From Anaerostipes caccae L1-92 (GTDB lineage: Bacteria > Bacillota > Clostridia > Lachnospirales > Lachnospiraceae): a stretch of 64,000 bases of DNA. Positions 46,720 through 54,728 of the stretch are shown here, piece by piece. Made by a program: the position numbers and the translations under genes. The notes beneath the pieces were generated by a model that was not told where the DNA came from, ran no database searches, and worked only from the letters and a program-made list of their open reading frames with translations. The stretch covers positions 3,137,501-3,201,500 of the forward strand of contig NZ_AP023027.1 in NCBI RefSeq assembly GCF_014467075.1, written 5' to 3'. Positions within the stretch are counted from its first letter, which is position 1; each line of letters begins with the position of its first letter.

Positions 46720-47043
46720 TTATTCTGTCACCTGTATTTTAAGGGCATCCACGATTTCTTTTTTATCCCTTGCTCCCACAAAACTCTTTTCAACTTTTCC
46801 ATTCTTGAAGATCAATAGAGTTGGAATGGACATGACACGGAATTTTCCTGCTAATTCCTGTTCCTCATCCACATTGATCTTTCCGACCTTCACTCCGTGA
46901 AGTTCCTCCGCAATCTCATCCACAACCGACGACATCATCCTGCACGGCCCGCACCATGCTGCCCAAAAGTCGATCAGAACCGGCTCCTTTGCATTTAATA
47001 CTTCCTCGACAAAATTTGCTTCTGTTATTTTTAAAACTGACAT
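46720..47043 (-). CDS. trxA: Thioredoxin
   Basis: 107 residues with the WCGPC active site (FWAAWCGPCRMM) and the cis-Pro loop SIPTLLIF. Start at 47043 has AAAGGAG 8 nt upstream; a GTG three codons earlier is possible. Substrate and electron partner of the trxB product downstream. Confidence 0.96.
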   Translation of the reverse strand: MSVLKITEANFVEEVLNAKEPVLIDFWAAWCGPCRMMSSVVDEIAEELHGVKVGKINVDEEQELAGKFRVMSIPTLLIFKNGKVEKSFVGARDKKEIVDALKIQVTE

Positions 47044-47100
47044 AATGGTCACTCCTTTTCTAAATCATCGTTTACTTTCTGAGTCCATTATACCGCTTTC

Positions 47101-48018
47101 CTATAATACTTCTGTGAGTAAGTCACACTTTTCACTCTTTTTCTTTTTTTCCACCGATAAAAACAGGCCCGCGATCGTCAAAAAAGCACCGCATGCTGCC
47201 CTGACAGTCAGTTTTTCACCAAGGATCAGGACCGACGTAATGATCGTCACCACCGGAACCATATAGATATAAACAGTAGTTTTTACCGCACCCAGCCTTT
47301 TCACTGCCGTATTCCAGGTAACGAAGCAGATGGCTGAGGCGCCTATCCCAAGGAACAGAAGATTCCCAAGATTTAAAGGATCAGCAAATCTCTGTCTCCC
47401 CAATGAAATATCCGTAAACAGCAGCACCGGAGCCATGAACAAAAGTCCCCATGCAAAACAGCGCCTTGTGGACTGTATGATATTGTGTCCGAAGCTTCCG
47501 ATTTTTTTTGTCAGCATGGAATAGGCGGCCCATACGAAGGCAGCAAGCACTGCCAGAAAATCCCCTTTTGGGCTCAGATGCAGCGCAGTACCGCCGAAAG
47601 AAATCAGGCAGATACCGCACATGGCCAAAAGAAATCCAAGAAAAAACCGTCTTCCAAGAGACTTTTCTCCCGTCACCACCCTTGCCAGAAGTGCCGTAAA
47701 AAACGGCGATATAGAAATAATAACTCCCACATTAGAAGCCATCGTGTATGTGAGTGCAATATTTTCAAATAAATAGTACAGCGTGATCCCGCACAGACCG
47801 GCGGCCATAAAATATTTCTCTTCCCTCCAGCCTTCTGTCTTCAGCCTCTTTGGATAAATAAGAATCAGCACCAAGAAGCCCAGAAGGAACCGGAAAAATA
47901 AAATCTCAATCGGCTGAAACTGCCTGAGCAGAATCTTCGTGGAGATAAACGTTGTTCCCCATAAAAAAATAGTAGCCAGTGCAAACAAATGACCCTGTAT
48001 GTATTTTTTGTCTTCCAT
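47101..48018 (-). CDS. EamA/DMT family transporter
   Basis: 305 residues with ten hydrophobic segments in two EamA repeats (FLWGTTFISTKILL in the first, FVWAAYSMLTKKI in the second). Members export or take up amino acids and other metabolites; the substrate is not readable here. It starts 2 nt after the AraC-type regulator stop, so the regulator most likely controls it. Confidence 0.88.
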   Translation of the reverse strand: MEDKKYIQGHLFALATIFLWGTTFISTKILLRQFQPIEILFFRFLLGFLVLILIYPKRLKTEGWREEKYFMAAGLCGITLYYLFENIALTYTMASNVGVIISISPFFTALLARVVTGEKSLGRRFFLGFLLAMCGICLISFGGTALHLSPKGDFLAVLAAFVWAAYSMLTKKIGSFGHNIIQSTRRCFAWGLLFMAPVLLFTDISLGRQRFADPLNLGNLLFLGIGASAICFVTWNTAVKRLGAVKTTVYIYMVPVVTIITSVLILGEKLTVRAACGAFLTIAGLFLSVEKKKKSEKCDLLTEVL

Positions 48019-48020
48019 AA

Positions 48021-48845
48021 TTAATAACCTTTCTTGTCTGTAAAGATTCTCTGATACTGAGCCGGTGTCAGGCCAAACAGCCGCTTAAAAAAGTTTGTAA
48101 AATGGCTCTGATCTGAGAATCCGGTCATTGCCGCCGCCTCCGCCGGCTCGGTTCCCTGCTCCAAATATAATTTGGCCCGGTTTACCCTGATGGATTCCAG
48201 GTATTGGTACGGTGTAATCTTCTTGTACTTTGTAAAATACCGGATCAGGCTGTATCTGCTGACGCCTGCAATCTTACAGAGCTGTTCCAGTGAAACGTTC
48301 TCACTGTAATGCTCCTTCATATAACTGCATACAGCATTGAGCCGTTCTGTGTCAGGCACCTGTACTTTCTTCTGTTCAAATACCGCATACTCAGAGAGCA
48401 GCTGCTCCATGAGAAGATAAAATAACTCCTCCTTTTCAAATTCCTGGCTCCCCTCTGCCACCATTCGGTACACTTCCCTGAGAAGCTCAGCTTTTGAACA
48501 CTTTCGAATCATCGGTTTTACAAACTCGGGATATTCATTCCTTCCCGTGATCTCTTCTGCGATTTCTTTCATCCTTTCTCTCTTGATATTAATAAATCTG
48601 CAGTTCAGAGGATAATCCCCCACCTGCTCGCATGCATGGTTCTCCCTGTAATTAAAAAACAGCAGGTCCCCTGGTTCAATAAGAAATTCCTCTCCCCGGC
48701 AGGTCACTTTCCGCATACCGCTCTCGATGCATCCGATCACGTAATGATCATGGAAATGGTTTGGAAATTTTTGTTTGAGTCCGTAAAAACCATAGGCTTC
48801 AATCTTTAATTGTTCGTCATAAAATATTTCTCTTATTTCTTTCAT
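48021..48845 (-). CDS. AraC family regulator with cupin sensor
   Basis: N-terminal cupin-type sensing domain (KQKFPNHFHDHYVIGCIESG, residues about 23-42) and C-terminal double HTH of the AraC type (VSLEQLCKIAGVSRYSLIRY and AAAMTGFSDQSHFTNFFKR). Start uncertain: 48845 (MKEIREIFYD) fits the family, but no clear SD precedes it; the frame is open to 48896, which would reach into a repeat. Pairs with the EamA transporter. Confidence 0.83.
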   Translation of the reverse strand: MKEIREIFYDEQLKIEAYGFYGLKQKFPNHFHDHYVIGCIESGMRKVTCRGEEFLIEPGDLLFFNYRENHACEQVGDYPLNCRFINIKRERMKEIAEEITGRNEYPEFVKPMIRKCSKAELLREVYRMVAEGSQEFEKEELFYLLMEQLLSEYAVFEQKKVQVPDTERLNAVCSYMKEHYSENVSLEQLCKIAGVSRYSLIRYFTKYKKITPYQYLESIRVNRAKLYLEQGTEPAEAAAMTGFSDQSHFTNFFKRLFGLTPAQYQRIFTDKKGY

Positions 48846-48896
48846 AATACTAAGTGTAACATAAATATGTTGAGAAAATCTTGGATGATATTGCAT

Positions 48897-49161
48897 AAGT
48901 TATTTACCACTATTTCCGTCGCGCTTTTGAAATGCGCTCCTACAATAGCGGTAAATAACTTTCGAAAAGTGGCACCTTTTTTGACAGAGGCCCTTCTCCA
49001 ACAGACATTAAGTCCATTTTCCACATGATTGGAGTGAGGCATTCTAAGAGCCGAACGGAAATCATGTGGAAAATGTCATGACATTTTCACCAGTTCTGCG
49101 GCTTGCATTCGAACTGGTGAAAATGGACGTAATGTCTGCTGGAGCAGGCTGCTTAGATACA
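48897..49161. repeat. Interspersed hairpin repeat, family A, copies 3 and 4 (tail-to-tail)
   Basis: Most of the 450-bp gap between the AraC and sdpR starts is repeat. Left: inverted repeat AAGTTATTTACC-A-CTATT / AATAGCGGTAAATAACTT (48897-48961) shared in part with copy 1. Then copy 3, stem CATTTTCCACATGATT (49015-49030) / AATCATGTGGAAAATG (49060-49075), with the common 29-nt loop. Copy 4 follows in inverted orientation with a different 14-nt loop: CATTTTCACCAGTTC (49082-49096) / GAACTGGTGAAAATG (49111-49125), then GTCTGCTGGAGCAGGCTGCT, the reverse of the copy 1 lead-in. The joint is the palindrome ATGTCATGACAT. Confidence 0.85.
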
Positions 49162-49200
49162 AAAGTTTCCATCTTCGATAGTTTTTCTTCTTTCACACTT

Positions 49201-49277
49201 CATTTAGATATTCTTCTAAATGTTCTTGCTTTTGTATGAGCAGAATGGTACAATACATTTAGATAAACTTCTAAATG
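49201..49277 (+). promoter_or_regulatory. sdpR promoter flanked by two operators
   Basis: Two operators of the form CATTTAGA-N6-TCTAAATG lie at 49201-49222 and 49256-49277. Between them is a promoter with TTGCTT (49226-49231), 17 bp and TACAAT (49249-49254). The second operator covers the transcription start. This fits autorepression by the ArsR-type regulator encoded next. Confidence 0.85.
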
Positions 49278-49295
49278 TATCAGAAAGGAGGAGCT

Positions 49296-49562
49296 GTGGG
49301 TTTTCAGGAAACATTCAAAGCATTATCAGATTCCACCAGACGTGAAATTTTAGACTTGCTGAAAGACGGTTCCATGCCGGCAGGAGAAATATGCAGTCAT
49401 TTCGATATGACAGGCGCATCGATTTCCCACCACCTGAACATTTTAAAACAGGCAAATCTCATAACCGACAAGAAACAAGGAAAATATATTTATTATGAAT
49501 TGAATCTCTCTGTATTTGAAGAAGTGATTCACTGGTTTCAAAGCTTTAAGGAGGACAAATAA
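49296..49562 (+). CDS. ArsR family repressor, SdpR-like
   Basis: 88 residues, GTG start at 49296 (GFQETFKALSDSTRREIL), just after GAAAGGAGG; the ATG at 49275 overlaps the ribosome-binding site and is unlikely. Winged helix with AGEICSHFDMTGASISHHLN as recognition region. No Cys pair of metal sensors is visible. It sits 1 codon from an SdpI-like membrane gene; in Bacillus subtilis SdpI both gives immunity to the SdpC toxin and holds SdpR at the membrane, so a similar signalling pair is likely. Confidence 0.9.
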   Translation: MGFQETFKALSDSTRREILDLLKDGSMPAGEICSHFDMTGASISHHLNILKQANLITDKKQGKYIYYELNLSVFEEVIHWFQSFKEDK

Positions 49563-50192
49563 ATGAAACAATCTAAATCAAGCATTTTACTGACAGTTGT
49601 CTCCCTGCTGCTGTCTCTTACAGTTTTTTCTTCCCTTCCGGAACAGATCCCGGCCCATTGGAATGTTCACGGGACGGTTGACCGTTTTGCCCCGAAACTT
49701 ACGGTGTTTATATTTCCTGGCATCATTTTTTTAATTACCATACTTTTTCAGTTTATGCGGCGCACAGATCCAAACTCTGATAATTATGATAAATTTCAGA
49801 GAGAATATCACCGCTACACCTTTGTCATCGGCCTGGTTTTCTTCGCTGTCCAGATCATGACCATTGCGGCCGCTTTCAGGATGGATTTTAATGTTAACCT
49901 GATCTTCTGCCTGGGAATAGGAAGTTTATTTATTTTTATCGGCAATCTGCTGCCTAAAACAAAACATAATTATTTTATCGGTATCCGAACTCCATGGACT
50001 CTGGCCGATGAACAAAACTGGTTTCGGACACACCGGATCGCCGGAAAAATATGGGTCCTGGGAGGCTTGATAGTCGCGCTTACCGCTCTTGCACCCGAAT
50101 CGTTTCAGGTACCTGTCTTTCTGACAGTCCTTGCGGTCATGGTCGTCACACCGTTTGTATATTCTTATACAGAGTTCCGCAAAAAACGCTGA
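49563..50192 (+). CDS. SdpI family membrane protein
   Basis: 209 residues, six hydrophobic segments, N-terminal DUF1648-type segment (LPEQIPAHWNVHGTVDRF) and the SdpI core with NYFIGIRTPWTLADEQNW. Likely an immunity/signalling partner of the adjacent ArsR regulator. No SdpC-like toxin is in the window, so it may protect against toxins made by neighbours or by distant loci. It begins directly at the repressor stop and converges on the NCS2 gene with 12 nt between. Confidence 0.88.
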   Translation: MKQSKSSILLTVVSLLLSLTVFSSLPEQIPAHWNVHGTVDRFAPKLTVFIFPGIIFLITILFQFMRRTDPNSDNYDKFQREYHRYTFVIGLVFFAVQIMTIAAAFRMDFNVNLIFCLGIGSLFIFIGNLLPKTKHNYFIGIRTPWTLADEQNWFRTHRIAGKIWVLGGLIVALTALAPESFQVPVFLTVLAVMVVTPFVYSYTEFRKKR

Positions 50193-50204
50193 AAATATTC
50201 TTTG

Positions 50205-51509
50205 TCAAAACAGGGTATAAAAATAAAGCACACTGACCGCACCTAAGAGATACATGAACGGATGTATCTCTTTTGTTTTTCCTTCCGCCGTTTTCATAAC
50301 CAGATACGTCAGAATGGCGGTGCAGATACCGTTTGCGATATTTCCTGCCAGTACAGTGAAAACTACACACATGAAGGCAGGCATACTCTCTGTTATGTCG
50401 TCATAATTGATATGGCGCATAGCCTCCAGCATGCTGATACCGATATAGACCAACACCGGAGCCGTAGCTGCGGAAGGTATGATAAGGGCCACAGGGGCAA
50501 AAAACAGGGCCAGAAGAAAGCATATACTCGTAAACACCACGGTCAGTCCCGTCTTTCCTCCGGCCTCTATACCCGCAGAGGATTCCAGATAAGTAGTCAT
50601 GCCAGGCATTCCAAAAAGTGCTCCCAGACTCGTTGCAGCCGCATCTACCTGAAAACACTGATCAATGCCGTCAAAATTTCCGTTTTCATCCAAATATCCG
50701 GCACGGGCACCGACCCCAAGAATTGTCCCTACGGTAGCAAAGAAATCCGGAACAAACAGGGCCAAAAGGAACGGAAGATACAATACCTGAAGCGCTCCAA
50801 AGATATCAATCTGAAACAGCTGTTCCCCGACAGGAGCCGGCATGGAAATAATCTGTTCGGGCAGCTTCGTGACTCCCAGCGGTATTCCGGCTATGGTGGA
50901 CGCCAGAATAGATAAAATCATATCTCCCGGCACACGCTTTGCCCTTAAGATTAAGAGAATGACAAATCCAAAGACTGCCGCGATCACCTCCGGCGATCCA
51001 AGGCTGCCGAATACAAGGCTGTTTTTTGCCTCATCTGCCGTAATGATACCCGCTCCTCTCGCTCCGATCAGAACAATAAAAATACCGATCCCAGCGCTGA
51101 CTGCATATTTTAAGCTGGCGGGGATAGCTCTTACGATTGCCTCCCTGAGACCCAGAAATGTAATGGCGAGAAACAGCAGGCCGCTCCAGAAGACGATGCC
51201 GCCTGCAATCTTTACCGGTACATTGTCCGCGCTTATCATAGCGGCCACAATTCCCGCACTGCTGAGTCCCGGCGCCAGGGCAAAGGGACGGTTCGTGTAA
51301 AACGCCATAGCAAGTGTCGCAGCGGCGATGAGCAGCACCATAACCGTCATCAGCACATGCTTATCCACCCCTGTGGCTTCCAGCATGTTAGGCACCGTAG
51401 CCAGAGCATAGGCCATTGTAATGAACACAGTAATACCTGCCAGGAATTCTGTTTTGATATCTGTATGATGCTCTTTTAATTTAAATTTTTTGTCTATCCA
51501 ATGAATCAT
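50205..51509 (-). CDS. NCS2 family nucleobase permease
   Basis: 434 residues, about 13 hydrophobic segments, with features of the AzgA/PbuG branch: FITMAYALATVPNML near the N terminus, SAGIGIFIVLIGARGAGI and LGALFGMPGMTTYLESSAGI in the middle. Members import guanine, hypoxanthine or adenine. The start is preceded by AAGGAGG, which is paired in a stable hairpin (separate entry). It lies 63 nt downstream of the ABC-F gene. Confidence 0.88.
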   Translation of the reverse strand: MIHWIDKKFKLKEHHTDIKTEFLAGITVFITMAYALATVPNMLEATGVDKHVLMTVMVLLIAAATLAMAFYTNRPFALAPGLSSAGIVAAMISADNVPVKIAGGIVFWSGLLFLAITFLGLREAIVRAIPASLKYAVSAGIGIFIVLIGARGAGIITADEAKNSLVFGSLGSPEVIAAVFGFVILLILRAKRVPGDMILSILASTIAGIPLGVTKLPEQIISMPAPVGEQLFQIDIFGALQVLYLPFLLALFVPDFFATVGTILGVGARAGYLDENGNFDGIDQCFQVDAAATSLGALFGMPGMTTYLESSAGIEAGGKTGLTVVFTSICFLLALFFAPVALIIPSAATAPVLVYIGISMLEAMRHINYDDITESMPAFMCVVFTVLAGNIANGICTAILTYLVMKTAEGKTKEIHPFMYLLGAVSVLYFYTLF

Positions 51510-51511
51510 AA

Positions 51512-51556
51512 AAGCCTCCTTATCTGGAAGTTATTATTTCCATTTGAAGGAGGCTT
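51512..51556 (-). promoter_or_regulatory. Hairpin sequestering the NCS2 permease ribosome-binding site
   Basis: On the minus strand AAGCCTCCTT (51547-51556) pairs perfectly with AAGGAGGCTT (51512-51521), which contains the Shine-Dalgarno sequence, around an inner TGGAA/TTCCA stem. Only a few T residues follow, so it reads better as a translational lid than as a terminator, though both are possible. No purine-riboswitch aptamer fits in the short leader. Confidence 0.6.
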
Positions 51557-51572
51557 CATTCTGGGTACTGTT

Positions 51573-53054
51573 TTATTGCATTAAAATTTCTTTTGTCTTG
51601 ATTTGATTGGAGAACGCCCGGTCATGCTCCACAAATAAAAGCGTTATCCGACTGTTTTTTAGTAAATCTTCGATCTGCATTCTTGAAAATACATCAATAT
51701 AGTTCAAAGGTTCATCCCACAAATACAGATGGGCCTGTTCACAGAGGCTCCCTGCGATCAGCACCTTCTTTTTCTGGCCCTCGCTGAATTCTTCTATCTT
51801 TTTTTCAAATTGTAATCTGGAAAAATCCAGTTTCCTCAAAATTGCTTTAAACAGACTCTCATCAATACCGCAGTTGTATGCATACTCTCTGAGATCCCCT
51901 TTCAACCCATCTGTGTTCTGGGGTACATAAGAAATTTTCAAACCATTGGCTTTGTAGAGAGAACCTACGTGATCCACCGGCTTTCCAAGCAAAAGTTTCA
52001 GCACACTGGATTTTCCGCAGCCATTTTTCCCAACCAGGGCAATCCTGTCCCCCTTTTCAATATGAAAGGACAGATTTTCGGTTACAATTTTGCTTCCATA
52101 GGAAATTGATACATCCTCCAATACTGCCAGCCTCTTCGCATGGTGTTCCAGAGGAGAGATTTTTAAGGATTCCGCAGTCTCAATATTTTTTAACAGTTTT
52201 GATTTCTCTCTAACTGCCTCTTCCTTTCTTGTCTCTGCCGCCTTTGACCGCTTCATCATTTTTGCCGCCTTATGGCCGATGAATCCCCTGTCTGGGCGGA
52301 GCCCGGAGTCTCTGGTGCCCCTTTTTGTCTTTTCTACCTGATCTGACCATCTCTCAGATCTTCTCTGAGATTTTGAAAGCCGTCCAATTTCCTTTTTTAA
52401 CTTCTCATTTTCTGAAAACTCATACTGATCTCTGAGGATCTTATTTTCATACCAGGAAGAAAAATTCCCCTTCTGGACCTCGATATCCGTTCTGTTCACC
52501 GATAAAATGTGATCCGTACACTCATCCAGAAATGCCCGGTCATGGGATACAAGAATAAATCCTTTCTTGGAATTTAAATACATTCCCACTTTTTTTCTGG
52601 CCTCGGCGTCAAGGTGATTGGTAGGCTCATCAATCAGAAGAAAATTATTTTCTTTTCCAAACAAAACAGCCAGCAGCACTTTCGTCTGCTCTCCGTTTGA
52701 TAACGTTTGAAACGGGCGGTACAGGACTTCATCCGGCACGTCCAGCTGTGACAGTTCTTTCATAACCTTCCAAAGTTCATATTGCGGGTCTATAGACTCC
52801 AGAACGTCCGCCGTGAGCATCGCCGGGTCCTTTACCGGATACGGAAAATAATCAAATGATACACTCGCCGCAATAGAGCCCCTATACTCGTACTCCCCCA
52901 TCAATAATTTTAAAAATGTAGTTTTGCCCCTTCCGTTTCTCCCCGTAAATCCAAGCTTCCAGTCTGTATCAATTTGAAATGAGACATGCTCAAAAATATA
53001 ATCGAAACTGGTATCATAGGAAAACGTTAAATCTGAAATTTGAATCCTAGACAT
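51573..53054 (-). CDS. ABC-F ribosomal protection protein, Lsa-like
   Basis: 493 residues, two ABC modules and no membrane segments. First: GRNGRGKTT, LSNGEQTK, LLIDEPTNHLD. Second: GKNGCGKSS, FSEGQKKK, WDEPLNYID. A charged interdomain linker (about 215-300) carries the antibiotic-resistance-domain region. The opening MSRIQISDLTFSYD and DTDWKLGFTGRNGRGKTT are like Lsa/Eat proteins, which dislodge lincosamides, streptogramin A and pleuromutilins from the ribosome. Start 53054 has AGGAGGT 7-8 nt upstream. An attenuator leader precedes it. Spectrum not readable from sequence. Confidence 0.88.
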   Translation of the reverse strand: MSRIQISDLTFSYDTSFDYIFEHVSFQIDTDWKLGFTGRNGRGKTTFLKLLMGEYEYRGSIAASVSFDYFPYPVKDPAMLTADVLESIDPQYELWKVMKELSQLDVPDEVLYRPFQTLSNGEQTKVLLAVLFGKENNFLLIDEPTNHLDAEARKKVGMYLNSKKGFILVSHDRAFLDECTDHILSVNRTDIEVQKGNFSSWYENKILRDQYEFSENEKLKKEIGRLSKSQRRSERWSDQVEKTKRGTRDSGLRPDRGFIGHKAAKMMKRSKAAETRKEEAVREKSKLLKNIETAESLKISPLEHHAKRLAVLEDVSISYGSKIVTENLSFHIEKGDRIALVGKNGCGKSSVLKLLLGKPVDHVGSLYKANGLKISYVPQNTDGLKGDLREYAYNCGIDESLFKAILRKLDFSRLQFEKKIEEFSEGQKKKVLIAGSLCEQAHLYLWDEPLNYIDVFSRMQIEDLLKNSRITLLFVEHDRAFSNQIKTKEILMQ

Positions 53055-53090
53055 AAAGGTACCTCCTGACCGTGATAAGTTATTTAATAA

Positions 53091-53128
53091 AACAAAAAAC
53101 CTGCAGGAAAGACTTTCCCCGCAGGTTC
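53091..53128 (-). terminator. Attenuator terminator in the ABC-F leader
   Basis: AACCTGC-GGG and CCT-GCAGGTT form a 10-bp stem with one bulge, followed by TTTTTTG, ending about 40 nt before the ABC-F start codon. Its place inside the leader, behind two small ORFs, marks it as conditional. Confidence 0.85.
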
Positions 53129-53172
53129 GCATACAAAAATATCACGCACGCCAAGCGTACACTAATATCAAT

Positions 53173-53214
53173 CTATATAGAAGCAGTTCGGATGATCTTT
53201 CTTGCAGAGCGCAT
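53173..53214 (-). CDS. Candidate 13-residue leader peptide of the ABC-F gene
   Basis: ATG to TAG encodes MRSARKIIRTASI. The AAGGAGG upstream is 15 nt away, but the bases between fold in a hairpin (AGAAGGA-GGTT-TCCTTCT inside a GCATAA/TTATGC stem), which also contains the start codon. Drug-induced stalling on such a peptide could change folding and let transcription pass the terminator downstream. Confidence 0.45.
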   Translation of the reverse strand: MRSARKIIRTASI

Positions 53215-53258
53215 AAAACCAGAAGGAAACCTCCTTCTCCTCTTATGCCGATTAAATT

Positions 53259-53279
53259 TTAGCAAGAAATCATCATCAT
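53259..53279 (-). CDS. Candidate 6-residue first leader peptide of the ABC-F gene
   Basis: ATG to TAA encodes MMMISC, with GAGGTG 7 nt upstream, about 25 nt into the predicted transcript. Very short, so it is supported mainly by the good ribosome-binding site and the position. Confidence 0.4.
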   Translation of the reverse strand: MMMISC

Positions 53280-53311
53280 CCTTCCACACCTCATTTCTTT
53301 TTCTTAGTTAA

Positions 53312-53340
53312 AGTATAAAATACCTTTTATATCTTGTAAA
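53312..53340 (-). promoter_or_regulatory. Promoter of the ABC-F transcript
   Basis: TTTACA (53335-53340), 17 bp, TATACT (53312-53317) on the minus strand. This gives a leader of about 250 nt, holding the two small ORFs and the attenuator; it accounts for the whole gap up to the VanZ gene. Confidence 0.78.
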
Positions 53341-53343
53341 GCC

Positions 53344-53877
53344 TTAATTAAAGGCAATGAGCAGGCCTATAAGAACTGCAGTGATCATTCCGACCACGGC
53401 TGCAGTTCCGGCAACAGCCGTCTTTGCCTTCTCTTCCTTTCCCATGCAGACAAACAGCAGAACTTTATAACACATAACTCCAAAAAGTCCTCCGGCACAG
53501 TTTAAAATAATATCGTCAATATCTGTGGCTCCAATGGCTGCTGCATATTGAAAGGCTTCAAAGAACAAGCTGATGCCAAAGACTGCCAGCAGGCTTTTAA
53601 CCGCTTTTCTTCTTTTCATAAAGAACATCAGATAAATTCCCAGCGGGAGAAATAAAATGATATTCCCATAAATATTCAGGTCGCCGATTCCTGAAGAACT
53701 CATAATCTGCCGAAACGGAACTAAATTTAAAGATCTTGAAAAGTATCTTCCATGCTGAAACAGCTGCCATGGCTGTACATACTTAAACAGAATATTTTCC
53801 AGCAGAAATGCCAGATAAAAAATAAAGACTCCGTTAAATATTCCATCCCGAAGCTTTCTGTTCCTATGATTACCCAT
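53344..53877 (-). CDS. VanZ-like membrane protein
   Basis: 177 residues from 53877 (MGNHRNRKLR, GGGGG-type SD upstream); the frame is open 27 codons further. Four to five hydrophobic segments and the VanZ-type DIDDIILNCAGGLFG with the preceding FFEAFQ. VanZ-like proteins affect teicoplanin and lipoglycopeptide susceptibility in some hosts; many are uncharacterised. Confidence 0.85.
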   Translation of the reverse strand: MGNHRNRKLRDGIFNGVFIFYLAFLLENILFKYVQPWQLFQHGRYFSRSLNLVPFRQIMSSSGIGDLNIYGNIILFLPLGIYLMFFMKRRKAVKSLLAVFGISLFFEAFQYAAAIGATDIDDIILNCAGGLFGVMCYKVLLFVCMGKEEKAKTAVAGTAAVVGMITAVLIGLLIAFN

Positions 53878-53960
53878 AAAACTACCCCCTTTTCTTTCTA
53901 TCAGGGTATCATAAAGAACAGAAAAAAAAGCTTCAAGATTCTTATAATTTTCTTTCAATC

Positions 53961-54638
53961 TTAAATATCAATGGATTCAATATTCTCATTCTCAAGCAGC
54001 CGCTGAATCGCATCGTACATATCAAAGCTGTCCGGCAGCTTCACGTCCAGTCTGACCTTGATGCTCTCATTTCCTATCTTCTGGACTGAGATGTTTAAAA
54101 TTTCTATGGACTCCTCCCTGATCGTTTCCTGAATCATCTTTACAGCGTCAGGGCCATTGGGCAGTTTCAGGGTAATCACTTCCACCGTGGGCGTTTTGAT
54201 CCACTTAAAATCACGGTGCAGGACCCACTGCACAATGATCAGAAGAATCGTACTGAAAATCCCGATCAGATACTGCCCGCCGCCTACGGACATGCCGACT
54301 CCCACAGTGGCCCAGATGCCCGCCGCGGTCGTCAGTCCGCTGACACTCTGGTTATGTACAAAGATAATACCTGCACCCAGAAAACCGATGGCGGTTACGA
54401 CACCTGCTGCAATCCTTGACGGGTCCAGTCCAACGTTGTGGACGGCGAGAATATCACTGAATCCATACTTGGAGATAATCATCATCAGCGCGGCGGCCAA
54501 TGATACGATCACATGAGTCCTGATGCCCGCGGTTTTGAGTCTGTTCGTCCGCTCATAGCCAATACAGGCTCCGCAGACTGCTGCCAGAAGGATCCTTGCA
54601 CTGTATTCAAGCTGTAATATAAGGCCTGTCATTTGCAT
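53961..54638 (-). CDS. MgtC/SapB family membrane protein
   Basis: 225 residues: five hydrophobic segments with GCIGYERTNRLKTAGIRTH-type MgtC core (here ACIGYERTNRLKTAGIRTH) and GFLGAGIIF, then a soluble ACT-like C-terminal domain. Linked to Mg2+ limitation or membrane potential in other bacteria. A GTG at 54641 directly before the ATG is an alternative start. Confidence 0.88.
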   Translation of the reverse strand: MQMTGLILQLEYSARILLAAVCGACIGYERTNRLKTAGIRTHVIVSLAAALMMIISKYGFSDILAVHNVGLDPSRIAAGVVTAIGFLGAGIIFVHNQSVSGLTTAAGIWATVGVGMSVGGGQYLIGIFSTILLIIVQWVLHRDFKWIKTPTVEVITLKLPNGPDAVKMIQETIREESIEILNISVQKIGNESIKVRLDVKLPDSFDMYDAIQRLLENENIESIDI

Positions 54639-54665
54639 CACACTTCTTTCCCTCGTTTTAATTAG

Positions 54666-54694
54666 AGTATAGCATTGTACTTAAAAATGTGCAA
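54666..54694 (-). promoter_or_regulatory. Promoter of the mgtC-like gene
   Basis: TTGCAC (54689-54694), 17 bp, TATACT (54666-54671) on the minus strand, about 30 nt before the start codon. Confidence 0.65.
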
Positions 54695-54728
54695 TGCAGC
54701 CTTAATTTTCTGCCGCTTCTGCTTTCTG

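Noticed and set aside
51510..51572. Purine riboswitch before the NCS2 permease
   Set aside because: The leader is only about 60 nt, all of it used by a simple hairpin; no three-way junction can be formed.
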